This document shows, piece by piece, positions 44,413 through 53,109 of a stretch of DNA of 64,000 nt. This DNA is from Dethiosulfovibrio faecalis (lineage in GTDB: Bacteria > Synergistota > Synergistia > Synergistales > Dethiosulfovibrionaceae). Made by a program: the position numbers and the translations under genes. Within the stretch, counting starts at the first letter, position 1. The number at the start of each line of letters is the position of its first letter. The notes beneath the pieces were generated by a model. That model ran no database searches. It was not told the DNA's origin and saw nothing but the letters and a program-made list of their open reading frames with translations. The stretch is from NCBI RefSeq assembly GCF_021568795.1, contig NZ_JAKGUE010000001.1:124001-188000 (forward strand), read 5' to 3'.

Positions 44413-45450
44413 TTAAACTATCTGGATTCTTCCGTCTCCTTCTTTGAAACGTCCTATGACCGTGGCCTTCTCGAAGCCGTTTTCTATTGCCAGCTCCATA
44501 AGCTCCTCACTTTTATCGGGAGGTACGGTCAGGAGAAGCCCTCCGCTGGTCTGAGGATCGAAGAGGAAATCTGCTTTTTCGCCCATCGAATCCAGTCCGT
44601 CCACCCTTCCCTCGTAAAGGGATCTGTTGGTGTATGCTCCTGCGGGAAGAAGTCCCATGGAGGCCAGATTCAGGGCACCGTCCATCAGAGGCAATTTTTC
44701 AGATTCCAGTTCCAGATTTACCTTTTTGCTCGAAAGCATATCTAGGCAGTGACCGGCCAGTCCGAAGCCGGTGACATCGGTGCAGCTCTTGATGGTTTTT
44801 CTCATCGATCGAGGCATCTTCAGTGGCAGATCGTTCAATTTGCTCATCCACTTCGTAGCGTCTTGGGCCCATGCAGGGTCGTCCACCATATCTGCCTTTA
44901 CCGCGGTTGCTATTATGCCGCTTCCCAGGGGTTTGGTCAGTATGAGCAGGTCCCCCGGGTTCGCTCCGGTCGTCTTCCAGAGGGAGTCTCTTTCCACCTC
45001 TCCGAAAACACAGAGCCCGTACTTGGGCTCTTCGTCCTCTACACTGTGTCCCCCCATGAGGAAGGCACCAGAGTCGATTACCTTCGAGTAACCTCCTTCC
45101 ATTACACCCTTTAGGGTATCCAGGGGAAGACAGTTTATGGGGAAGGCGACGATGTTGAGGGCTACGAAAGGTCTGCCCCCCATGGCGAATACGTCGCTTA
45201 TGGCGTTGGCCGCCGCTATCTCTCCCCAGGCTTTGGGATCGTCCACCACGGGGGTTATGAAATCCAGTGTGAGTATACCGACCCTATTCTCGTCTATCTC
45301 CCAAAGAGCAGCGTCCTCTCCGCAGTCCCAGGTCGTTATAAGACGGTCGTCTTCGGGGACTGGAAAGGCCTTCAATACCTCGTTTAGGTCCGCCGGACCT
45401 ATCTTTGCGGCTCAGCCGCTCGTCCTTGACATCTCGGTCAGTCGAGGCAT
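44413..45450 (-). CDS. selD: Selenide, water dikinase, selenocysteine-containing (UGA at codon 13)
   Basis: SelD makes selenophosphate from selenide and ATP. The obvious open frame (from 45375) lacks the catalytic N-terminus. Reading upstream on the minus strand, ATG 45450 (GGAGG 6 bases before) gives MPRLTEMSRTSG, an in-frame TGA at 45414-45412, then AAKIGPADLNEVLKAFP. E. coli SelD has catalytic Cys17 and Lys20; here UGA13 and Lys16 have the same spacing. A stem-loop follows the UGA. So this is a Sec-containing SelD of 345 residues. Later blocks VGILTLDFITPVVDDP and TKPLGSGIIATA are typical. Diverges from prfB. Confidence 0.9.
45385..45414 (-). promoter_or_regulatory. UGA selenocysteine codon and candidate bacterial SECIS in selD
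   Basis: On the minus strand TGA (45414-45412) is followed after 10 bases by TAGGTCC, GGC, GGACCTA (45401-45385), a perfect 7-bp stem or 6-bp stem with a five-base GC-rich loop. Position just behind the UGA is where bacterial SelB-binding hairpins occur. Confidence 0.75.
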
Positions 45451-45487
45451 GGAGACACCTCCTTTTTTATCGCTTATCTTCATGGTG

Positions 45488-45493
45488 ATTATA
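45488..45493 (-). promoter_or_regulatory. Candidate -10 box of selD
   Basis: Consensus TATAAT on the minus strand, 37 bases before the selD ATG. The -35 region (GACACA at 17 bases) matches only in its second half. Confidence 0.45.
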
Positions 45494-45548
45494 CATGAAA
45501 AGAAGTGATTTGTGTCCTCCGTCGTGCCCTATGCCGTACCTTAAGAGA

Positions 45549-45557
45549 TGTTATAAT
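45549..45557 (+). promoter_or_regulatory. Extended -10 promoter element of prfB
   Basis: TG, one base, TATAAT (45552-45557), 43 bases before the prfB GTG. No clear -35, which fits an extended -10 promoter. Confidence 0.55.
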
Positions 45558-45600
45558 GATGACCTTATCGATTTTATAAGTGAGAAACGGAGGACGGAAA

Positions 45601-46696
45601 GTGAATAATATATCCACATCCGCTGTATTGGAGGAACTTCAGGCTCTGCTGTCGGACCTGCAGGAAAGTCTTTGACCTGCCTTCATTAAGAGGCGAAACC
45701 GGCAGACTTCACGAGATAATGGCTTTGCCCGATTTCTGGGGAAGAGACGATGCCCAGCGAATATCCACCGATCTAGCCAGGCTGGAGAACAGGATCTCCT
45801 CTTGGGACAGGATGAGATCCGAGTATCAGGATCTGGTCGTCCTGGCGGAGCTTCTGGACGAGGAGGACGACCAGGAGTTGAAAGCGGAGTTTTCCTCCAG
45901 GTCCGAGAGCCTCTCCAGGTCGATGGAGGCTTTCAGCATGGAGCTTCTCCTGAACGGGGACTACGACGGTAACAACGCTATAATGACAGTCCATGCCGGT
46001 TCCGGAGGGCTGGACTCTCAGGACTGGGCGGAGATGCTATACAGGATGTACCTCCGTTGGTGTGAGTCCAATGACTATAAAACCAAGATCCTGGACTATC
46101 AGAGAGACGAGGAAGGTGGCATCAAAACGGTGACTTTGTTGGTCGAAGGCGATTTCGCCTACGGTTATCTCCAGTCGGAGGTGGGGGTTCATCGTTTGGT
46201 TCGCATATCTCCTTTCGATACCGCGAAAAGAAGACACACCAGTTTCGCCTCGGTAGATGTCGCTCCAGAGCTTCCTGACAACGTCGAGGTGGATATCAGG
46301 ACCGAGGATCTGCGCGTAGACACCTTCCGGTCTAGTGGAGCAGGGGGTCAGCACGTCAATATGACCGATTCGGCGGTTCGCATAACCCATATCCCGACCG
46401 GTATAGTCGTATCCTGTCAGAACGAGCGATCTCAACATATGAACAAGGCGGTGGCGATGCAGGTGCTGAGGGGAAAACTATACGAGAGATCTATGTTGGA
46501 AAGACAGGATGCCCTGGATAGCCTCCATGACAAGAAGGAGATCTCATGGGGCAGCCAGATAAGGTCCTATGTTCTTCACCCCTACACCATGGTCAAGGAT
46601 CATAGGACAGGCGAGGAGACGGGAAATGCCGCTGCGGTCCTGGACGGGGACCTGGAGCGGTTCATCCTGTCCTATCTCAGATGGAGAAAGAGATGA
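45601..46696 (+). CDS. prfB: Peptide chain release factor 2, programmed +1 frameshift
   Basis: RF2 ends translation at UGA and UAA. Frame 1 starts at GTG 45601 (GGAGG upstream), reads 24 codons to CTT, then meets TGA at 45673-45675. A +1 shift resumes at GAC 45674 and runs to 46696, giving 364 residues, normal for RF2. The GGQ peptidyl-hydrolysis motif is present (SSGAGGQHVN), and the codon-recognition region follows. The gene should be annotated as joined segments 45601-45672 and 45674-46696. It lies before the S55-like protease with a 4-base overlap. Confidence 0.96.
45662..45676 (+). promoter_or_regulatory. RF2 autoregulatory frameshift site
   Basis: AGGAAAGTCTTTGAC: a Shine-Dalgarno-like AGGA a few bases before CTT-TGA-C. 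When RF2 is scarce the ribosome pauses at UGA and slips by one base, restoring RF2 synthesis. This is the same CTTTGAC heptamer as in E. coli prfB. Confidence 0.93.
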
Positions 46697-48471
46697 ACCG
46701 CTTCTTCAGATATCTGTCTCTGTCTCTTGCCGTAGTCGCTCTATGGACAGCATCTCCTTCCACGGCAAACGTTACGTTTTCTCCGAATGTACCTACCATG
46801 GACGTCGAAGACGTGGTTCCCGGTCTTAAGGGAAGGGCCTACACCGTCGTCTCCGGGACTTCCGTGAAATCATTTCCCGTTACGGTGATAAGCGTGATTC
46901 CCCAGAGCGGATCCCCTTCTAATCTTGTTCTTATTCGGGCTGAGGGGCCGATAATCGAGGCCACCGGTGGAATCGCCGCCGGCATGAGCGGGAGCCCTGT
47001 CTTCATCGGTAAAAAACTGATAGGGGCCATTGGTTACGGATGGAACTTCAGCGATCACAGGCTTGGCTTGGTGACCCCGATAGATGATATGTGCCAGGTC
47101 TTCTCCTGGGAGGACATGGAGAGAAAGTTCGTGCCTCCCGTCGACTATCTATTAGAGACGAGCAAGGCTTCGTCGGATTTGGACCCCAAGGCGGAGAGGA
47201 TGGTACTTTCCCTGTCAGGGATAGGAGGGCGATCTCGTCAGAGGTTGTCCGAATCCTTGGATATGCCTGTGGTATCGGCGGGATCTTCCTGGAGGGGGGC
47301 AGATACCGTGGAATACGGGGCCTCTCTGGTTCCAGGAAGCGCTATAGGGGTGCTTCTGGTATGGGGGGATGTCACCCTAGGTGCCACCGGAACCCTTTCC
47401 GCCTTGGCGGACGACGGTCGTTTCCTGGCCTTCGGCCATCCGTTCATCTCCAACGGGGCGGTGGCCTATCCAGTGACCAAGGCCTGGATACACCACGTCA
47501 TACCGAGCGTCGAAGCACCCTTCAAGATCGGCTCATTCGGTCCCATAATAGGAACTGTGACCCAAGATAGACCTCAGGCCATTGGAGGACAGGTGGGCTC
47601 CTTTGCGCCTGCTCTGGATCTTTCTCTCCGTTTTCACGACAGAGATCAGGGGAAGAGGGAGATACGCCGTTTCAGAGCGGTCCCTGAGCCGTTTTTGGTC
47701 TCCAGAGCCGTTCCTGCCGTGTTCATGGGGTTGACCGACGGTCTCTGGGGCAGAAAAGGAGCGGGCACAGCCAAGTTGACCGTAACCTTCGAGGGAGGAG
47801 GGCTCCCGAGAGGTTGGACCTACACAAATTACCTGTTCTCTCCGTCCGATATAGTGGAGACAATGTCCAAGGAGGTCGAGGGGTTGGTGTCCACGGTGGC
47901 CTTGAATCCCTTCAGAGAGCTTCTGCCCCTGGGGGTCCATTTTGCGGTGGATGTTACCAGAGATCCCCGTATCCTATATGTCGACTCCATAAGACTGGAC
48001 GGCGATACCTACAGCCCGGGGGACACCGTCACTGTATCGGTCGATCTAAGACCCTACAGAGGCAAATCCAGGACCAGAGAGTTCTCCCTTATAGTTCCGG
48101 AAAAAGCAGTCGGTTCATGCAGGGTAGCCGTCAGGGGCGGCGGTCTGGGAGAGCCCGACGGCGGTGAGATGGGGGATATGGATCGCTCGATATCCAGCCT
48201 TCCCGAGCTGTTAGGCGAGTTGGACGATAGGGAGAGGAATAACGAGGTCGTGATAGAGTTGATCTATCAGGACATGGGGGCCGAGATGCCCGAGGACTTC
48301 CGTTCTCCCCGGTCGCTGGAGTTCCCCGGCGAGATAAGACGGCGTAAGATAAAAGAGGGCTCGATGAGGGTCTATCGTTCGGATTATTATGTCGACGGAA
48401 GTCTTCAGAAAAGCTTCGTTGTGGTTCCTGAAGGCAAGGAAGGCGAAGGAGTTTCTAAGGAAACGGAGTAA
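46693..48471 (+). CDS. Secreted serine protease, SpoIVB-like (S55 family) with swapped motif order
   Basis: The 592-residue protein has a signal peptide (YLSLSLAVVALWTASPSTA), then VEDVVPGLKGRAYTVVSG. A serine motif GMSGSPVF is at residues 97-102, before GTLSALADDGRFLAFGHPF with His249. In B. subtilis SpoIVB the order is His236, Asp363, Ser378, so the Ser and His blocks are reversed here. The C-terminal half is beta-rich (VTVSVDLRPYRGKSRTREFSLIVPE) and unassigned. ATG 46693 has GGAG 6 bases upstream. No sporulation genes are seen in the window, so a signalling or envelope role is likely. Confidence 0.75.
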   Translation: MNRFFRYLSLSLAVVALWTASPSTANVTFSPNVPTMDVEDVVPGLKGRAYTVVSGTSVKSFPVTVISVIPQSGSPSNLVLIRAEGPIIEATGGIAAGMSGSPVFIGKKLIGAIGYGWNFSDHRLGLVTPIDDMCQVFSWEDMERKFVPPVDYLLETSKASSDLDPKAERMVLSLSGIGGRSRQRLSESLDMPVVSAGSSWRGADTVEYGASLVPGSAIGVLLVWGDVTLGATGTLSALADDGRFLAFGHPFISNGAVAYPVTKAWIHHVIPSVEAPFKIGSFGPIIGTVTQDRPQAIGGQVGSFAPALDLSLRFHDRDQGKREIRRFRAVPEPFLVSRAVPAVFMGLTDGLWGRKGAGTAKLTVTFEGGGLPRGWTYTNYLFSPSDIVETMSKEVEGLVSTVALNPFRELLPLGVHFAVDVTRDPRILYVDSIRLDGDTYSPGDTVTVSVDLRPYRGKSRTREFSLIVPEKAVGSCRVAVRGGGLGEPDGGEMGDMDRSISSLPELLGELDDRERNNEVVIELIYQDMGAEMPEDFRSPRSLEFPGEIRRRKIKEGSMRVYRSDYYVDGSLQKSFVVVPEGKEGEGVSKETE

Positions 48472-48473
48472 GC

Positions 48474-48519
48474 GCAGAGAGAGGATGGCCGAAACGATCT
48501 TTCGTCATCCTCTCTCTGC
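48474..48519. terminator. Hairpin between convergent S55-like gene and aminopeptidase
   Basis: GCAGAGAGAGGATG and CATCCTCTCTCTGC form a perfect 14-bp stem with an 18-base loop. No T run follows on either strand, so it is a terminator only by position and stem strength. Confidence 0.65.
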
Positions 48520-48526
48520 TTGGAAT

Positions 48527-49936
48527 CTATGTGGAAGGTCGAGATGCGTGTTCTAAATCGCTCCACAGCGCTATGTAGGACCGATATAGCGTCTCTACGT
48601 CGGCAACGCTGGCTATCTCCATAGGGGCGTGCATCGATAGGAGCGTCGGTCCCATATCCAACGTGTCCATCCCGGTCCTGGCCAGATATTTTGCGATGGT
48701 TCCTCCTCCGGCTTTATCCACCGTTCCGAAGCTGCCCGTCTGCCATGGAATCTCCGCTCTATCCAGGCAGGCTACCACCGACGCCACGAATTCGCCTCGT
48801 GCCTCGTTGCCGTCGTATTTTCCGCCGCTTCCGGTGAACTTGACCATCCCCACGCCGTTTCCTATGAGAGCCTGTTGATCTCTGACGTAGTTCTTCTTGT
48901 AGAGGGGGTTCATCCCGGAGGTCACGTCGGCGCTTATTGCACAGCTTTCCGAGTAGAGTCTTCTTAGGGAGAGAATATCCGATCTGTTCTCCGCAGATCG
49001 AAGGAGCTCCAGGAGGAATAGATCTAAAAAGGTTCCCTGGATTCCACCTATGCTTTCGCTGCCTATTTCCTCCCTGTCGACAGCTACGAAGACAGCTGTT
49101 TTATCAGGAGTCTCCATATCGCAGAAGGCCTTGTAGGACATGGAAGTACAGATCCTGTCGTCCAGTCCGTAGGCCGAAACCATCGACTTGTCCAGCCCTG
49201 CGAACCTAGCCGGTCCCGCCGGTACGAGGGCTAGATCGGCGGACAGAAAGTCCTGCTCTTCCATGGAGAACCGATCCTTTAAAAGAGACAGTATGCTCTC
49301 TTTGATCGGATTCTCCATCTCGTCGTCCTCTATAGGGCGATGGCCGACTATGGCGTCGAGGTCCTCGCCCACGACCGTCTCCGACGCCTTCCTCTTCGCC
49401 ATATCCCTGTCCACGTGGGGTTCCAGGTCCGGTATCATGAGGATCGGTTCGAACGCATCCTCTCCTATGACGATGTGTTCGGAGGTTCCGTTACCTCTGT
49501 GGATCTCTCCGTGTAAGGCCAGAGGGACGTTAGTCCATTGATATTTTTTCAAACCTCCGTAATAATGGCAGTCGAGAAGGGCCAAGTTGCCTTCCTCGTA
49601 AAGAGGGCGACTTTTTACGTCGACCCTGGGAGAATCTATATGGGATGCAATTACCGTGACTCCCGAGGACAGGCCTTTTCTGCCTATCTTAGCTGCGAGA
49701 AGAGCCCGTCCTTTCCAGTTCATGTGAACCGTATCGCCCGGTTTTAGAGAGGGCGTCTCTCTTACCTCCTTGGATCCTTTTCTTTCGAGATCCGATTGGA
49801 GCCACCGTACCCACTCCCTCTCGGTCTTATAGGCGGTTACTGTGTCCATAAGAAATCTTAGGGATTCTGTCATGTCGACCTTGCCGTATCGGGTCCAGCT
49901 TTTGGTGCGGTCTTTTTTCGTTTTTTTGTCGGTCAT
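48527..49936 (-). CDS. M18 family aminopeptidase
   Basis: The 469-residue zinc aminopeptidase has VIASHIDSPRVDVKSRPLYE, DREEIGSESIGG, SADVTSGMNP and the C-terminal LSMHAPMEIASVADVE, which hold the metal ligands of the M18 family (ApeA/LapA, DAPs). It removes N-terminal amino acids from peptides, fitting a peptide-using anaerobe. ATG 49936 has AAGGAGG upstream; an ORF extension of 17 residues would overlap tmk and has no site. No signal peptide, so cytoplasmic. Confidence 0.9.
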   Translation of the reverse strand: MTDKKTKKDRTKSWTRYGKVDMTESLRFLMDTVTAYKTEREWVRWLQSDLERKGSKEVRETPSLKPGDTVHMNWKGRALLAAKIGRKGLSSGVTVIASHIDSPRVDVKSRPLYEEGNLALLDCHYYGGLKKYQWTNVPLALHGEIHRGNGTSEHIVIGEDAFEPILMIPDLEPHVDRDMAKRKASETVVGEDLDAIVGHRPIEDDEMENPIKESILSLLKDRFSMEEQDFLSADLALVPAGPARFAGLDKSMVSAYGLDDRICTSMSYKAFCDMETPDKTAVFVAVDREEIGSESIGGIQGTFLDLFLLELLRSAENRSDILSLRRLYSESCAISADVTSGMNPLYKKNYVRDQQALIGNGVGMVKFTGSGGKYDGNEARGEFVASVVACLDRAEIPWQTGSFGTVDKAGGGTIAKYLARTGMDTLDMGPTLLSMHAPMEIASVADVETLYRSYIALWSDLEHASRPST

Positions 49937-49978
49937 GATGATCCTCCTTTTCTTTTTTATGAGAAACGAGGGTATTAT

Positions 49979-50620
49979 ATGCGACAATTGTCTTTAGCGC
50001 ATCGTTCGGGGTTGTTCATATCTCTGGAAGGTATCGATGGCTGTGGGAAATCGACCCAGGCCATGTTGTTGAGAGATCACCTGGAGGAACGAGGGCGTTC
50101 CGTGGTCCTTACCAAGGAGCCTGGAGACTGGTCCCACGGCGGGGAGATCAGGCGTATACTCCTCGACGGGGATCTCCGTCACGAGCACACCGAGCTTTTC
50201 CTGTTCATGGCGGACAGATGCGAGCATCTTCTGCAGGTAGTGATTCCCGCCCTGGATAGAGGCGACATAGTCATATGCGACAGATACACCGACTCCACCC
50301 TGGCATATCAGTGTTTCGGAAGGGGGCTGGATCTGCCCTTCGTGGAGGGGCTTTTCGATTGGAGTAGGTTCCCCGTTCCCGACATGACCATCTGGATAGA
50401 CGTTCCGCTTTCCTGTTCTCTGGGTAGAATCAGCTCGAGAGGAAAACTCGATCGCATAGAGGAGGACTCCGCTTTTCTCGATAGAGTTCGGTTCGGTTTT
50501 CAGTCGCTGAGTGAGAGCTATGAGGATAGAATTATAAGGATCGACGGAGAGGGAGAGGAACACGTCGTCTTTTCCCGCTTGATGGAGTCCTTGGAGGGGT
50601 TGATTCCTTGGCAGCTATAA
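49979..50620 (+). CDS. tmk: Thymidylate kinase
   Basis: Tmk phosphorylates dTMP. The P-loop is EGIDGCGKST near residue 18, then TKEPG, the DRYTDSTLAYQ motif and the lid SSRGKLDRIEED. Length 213. It heads the tmk-yaaR-holB-ricT cluster known from B. subtilis, but the yaaQ (darA) gene usually found there is missing. The start lies 42 bases from the divergent aminopeptidase. Confidence 0.95.
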   Translation: MRQLSLAHRSGLFISLEGIDGCGKSTQAMLLRDHLEERGRSVVLTKEPGDWSHGGEIRRILLDGDLRHEHTELFLFMADRCEHLLQVVIPALDRGDIVICDRYTDSTLAYQCFGRGLDLPFVEGLFDWSRFPVPDMTIWIDVPLSCSLGRISSRGKLDRIEEDSAFLDRVRFGFQSLSESYEDRIIRIDGEGEEHVVFSRLMESLEGLIPWQL

Positions 50621-51042
50621 ATAGAATTTCCGGGGACCGTTCCGGTGGAGTGGAAGTTCCTCTGAAGGGCGACGGCCGGGCTGTTTCCTCATCAGGTGGA
50701 AGAGGCAGCTCCTTCGATCAGACTGTCCAGGTCATGGAGCTCGAGGCGCTTTTCAAGGAGCTCGAGGACGTAGGGACGAAGCTCTCCAGCGTTCCATCTA
50801 CGGTTATCATGTCCAGATATAGGGAATTGGTAAGGCAACTTTTGGACAGGGCCCTTAAGGGCGTGAGGCTCCGAAGGGACCTAAAGTGGCGTAGAGGGGA
50901 TAAAAGGGGTTTCCTGGTAGTCGAGCAGACCGACGCCTGGTTGGAGGAGCTGGAACAGGTGCTTTTCAGGGAGAACAATCGCACCAGAGCTCTCAGACTT
51001 ATGGAGGATATAAAGGGATGTCTGATCTCTCTTCTTTTCTAG
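50608..51042 (+). CDS. yaaR: YaaR family protein (DUF327)
   Basis: This 144-residue protein has VMELEALFKELEDVGTKLSSVPST, RYRELVRQLLDRALKG and LMEDIKGCLISLLF, typical of DUF327. Function is unknown; the gene is nearly always between tmk and holB. TTG start, with GGAGGGG 8 bases upstream inside tmk. It overlaps holB by 25 bases. Confidence 0.85.
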   Translation: MAAINRISGDRSGGVEVPLKGDGRAVSSSGGRGSSFDQTVQVMELEALFKELEDVGTKLSSVPSTVIMSRYRELVRQLLDRALKGVRLRRDLKWRRGDKRGFLVVEQTDAWLEELEQVLFRENNRTRALRLMEDIKGCLISLLF

Positions 51043-51782
51043 ATTCCAGCGCTGCCTGGGGAGAAATGGAATCCACCTTGAAGAGGGGGATGCTGCCGTC
51101 CGCTCTGGCCATGGTAGCTCCTCAATCTCTGCATACATCTCTTTTGAGAAAGGCCGCCGAATTGTGGCTTTGCGACGATCTGAGCGGATGCGGGAGCTGT
51201 CATTCCTGCCTCTCATGGTCCGAGGACGGACACCCGGATCTCATCGTCGCCTCCGAGGAAGGTGCGCCTTCGGTGGACCAATGTCGTAGAATGTCGGAGG
51301 AGCTGTCCCTGCGTCCCGTGGTGGCCTCCAGAAGGATAGCGGTGATTCCCGACGCCGACAGGATGTCGCTCAACTCCGCCAACAGTCTTTTGAAGATAAC
51401 GGAAGAACCGCCTGAATCGGGACACCTGTTTTTCCTGCTGGGAGAGGACCATATGATACCTACCCTGAGGAGCCGGGTCTGGACCCTTCGTTTTTCACCG
51501 AAGGACCTGCTTAAATCGGTGTCCTTGCCGTCGGGAAAGGGAGAATGGATCAACTGGTTGGGCAAAACTGCTCGTCTTGACAGGGGAGACCTGCTCCTGG
51601 AGCTGGAGGGTATGTCGAGAAAACTGGTCGAAGAGAGCAGGTTCAGAGCGGCGTCCGCCGTAGATCAGTTGATATTCATGGCGGAGCGGACCCATCTGTC
51701 TACGGCCATGATAGGGGATTTGGCTTTTTTATCTATCGAGGAGGAGTATCCTTTTGAGCGTATATTTGACGGTATTTGGTAA
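51018..51782 (+). CDS. holB: DNA polymerase III delta' subunit
   Basis: Part of the clamp loader. The 254-residue protein has the zinc-binding CGSCHSC followed by HPDLIV, then VIPDADRMSLNSANSLLKITEEPPESGHLFFL, the usual delta' core. The P-loop is absent, as expected for delta', which does not bind ATP in many bacteria. The short C-terminus is compact for the family. Overlaps ricT by 29 bases. Confidence 0.88.
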   Translation: MSDLSSFLDSSAAWGEMESTLKRGMLPSALAMVAPQSLHTSLLRKAAELWLCDDLSGCGSCHSCLSWSEDGHPDLIVASEEGAPSVDQCRRMSEELSLRPVVASRRIAVIPDADRMSLNSANSLLKITEEPPESGHLFFLLGEDHMIPTLRSRVWTLRFSPKDLLKSVSLPSGKGEWINWLGKTARLDRGDLLLELEGMSRKLVEESRFRAASAVDQLIFMAERTHLSTAMIGDLAFLSIEEEYPFERIFDGIW

Positions 51783-53109
51783 GCCCAGATATCTGGGCAT
51801 AATGGAAGTCGACTCCCCCGTCTTGGTTCCGGGGGAGCCTGTGGTGATAGAGACTATGAGAGGCGTCGAGACCGCCACAGTAGGAGGTCCGATCTCGGAA
51901 GAGCAAACGGAGCTCTACAGAAAGGCCAACGAGAACAGCCCCAAGGACGGGGCACAGGGAGGGGAGCCGGGACTCCAGACCGTGGCTTTCGTGGCACAGG
52001 CGTCGGAGGATGATATCGTGGCGGATCAGGAAAACCGTCTGGACGAGGAAGACGTTCTTTTCAAGGCCAAACAGCTCCTGGGGGAACATGATCTGGCGAT
52101 GAAGATAGTAGATGTGGAGTATCTTCTGGACAGAAAAAAACTCTTTTTCTACTTTACCGCCGAGCAGAGGATAGACTTCAGGGCCTATGTCCGCGATCTT
52201 GCCAGGGAATTTAGAACCAGGATAGAGCTTCGTCAGATAGGCGTAAGAGACGAGGCCAAGGTAGTGAGAGGGATCGCCCCCTGCGGAAAGCCCTGTTGCT
52301 GTAGCTACTGGCTGCACAGCTTCCTTCCCATCGGTATCAAGATGGTCAAGGAGCAGAACCTCGCTTTGAACCCTACCAAGATATCCGGACTTTGCGGAAG
52401 GCTGATGTGCTGTATGAGCTACGAACATCATGTCTACAGGGATCTTTGGAAGAAACTTCCCAATCCCGGCAGCAAAATACGGAGTTCCAGAGGCACCTTT
52501 ATACTGGTAGGGGTGGATATAGATGGAGAAAACGCCCTTATGAGAACCCCTGAGGGAGCCCACGTTCCCATATCGGTGGAACGTTTTGCCGATTTTAAGG
52601 AAGCGGTGATGGCAGGAGAGGACTGGCAGCCCTTCGTAGCGGTTTCGGACCAGGAGGAAGAGAAGCCTCCGATCGAGCCGATGTTTGCCATGTCGACCTC
52701 CACTAAGTCGGTCCGGAAGGACAAGGACGAGCCCTCGAAAAGGGAAGTGCGCTCCGGTTCATCGGAGAAACCGTCTGGGAAAGGGGCTTCTGGAGACGAC
52801 GGCCCTTCGGATAAGCCGAGAAGCTCCAGCAGCAGGAGGAGAAGGAGAAAGAAAAAGAAACCCTCGGTGCCATCTGGAGAAAAGACGACCGATAAGTCTC
52901 AAAGTCAAAAGCCCCCCAAGGATAAGGTCAAACAGGGAGATCCTGAAACCAAGAATGGAGGAAGGGAACAGAACTCCCCGGAAAAGGGAGACTCCAAACC
53001 CAAGCCCAAGCGTCGCAGGAGAAGAAAGAAACCTGGCAATAATAAAAATGTTGATAAAAACGTCAAAAAGGACGGAAACGACGTCTCCAAGGGAGGTACC
53101 ACGGACTGA
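51754..53109 (+). CDS. ricT: PSP1-domain protein RicT (YaaT) with long basic tail
   Basis: RicT is part of the Y-complex that guides RNase Y in B. subtilis and binds iron-sulfur clusters. Cysteines Cys177, 181, 182, 183 (PCGKPCCCSYW) and Cys214, 219, 220 (LCGRLMCCMSY) match the family. The PSP1 core ends near residue 290; after it comes a tail of about 155 residues rich in Lys, Arg, Ser and Pro, with two RRRRRKK clusters. B. subtilis RicT (about 275 residues) lacks this tail. TTG start, overlapping holB. RicA and RicF are not in the window. Confidence 0.88.
   Translation: MSVYLTVFGKPRYLGIMEVDSPVLVPGEPVVIETMRGVETATVGGPISEEQTELYRKANENSPKDGAQGGEPGLQTVAFVAQASEDDIVADQENRLDEEDVLFKAKQLLGEHDLAMKIVDVEYLLDRKKLFFYFTAEQRIDFRAYVRDLAREFRTRIELRQIGVRDEAKVVRGIAPCGKPCCCSYWLHSFLPIGIKMVKEQNLALNPTKISGLCGRLMCCMSYEHHVYRDLWKKLPNPGSKIRSSRGTFILVGVDIDGENALMRTPEGAHVPISVERFADFKEAVMAGEDWQPFVAVSDQEEEKPPIEPMFAMSTSTKSVRKDKDEPSKREVRSGSSEKPSGKGASGDDGPSDKPRSSSSRRRRRKKKKPSVPSGEKTTDKSQSQKPPKDKVKQGDPETKNGGREQNSPEKGDSKPKPKRRRRRKKPGNNKNVDKNVKKDGNDVSKGGTTD

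Noticed and set aside
45376-45411. selD start downstream of the UGA
   Set aside because: It would remove the conserved catalytic residue and lacks a ribosome site.
45137-45508. A 123-codon plus-strand open frame over the 5' half of selD
   Set aside because: Antisense to selD, and its sequence reflects selD codons.
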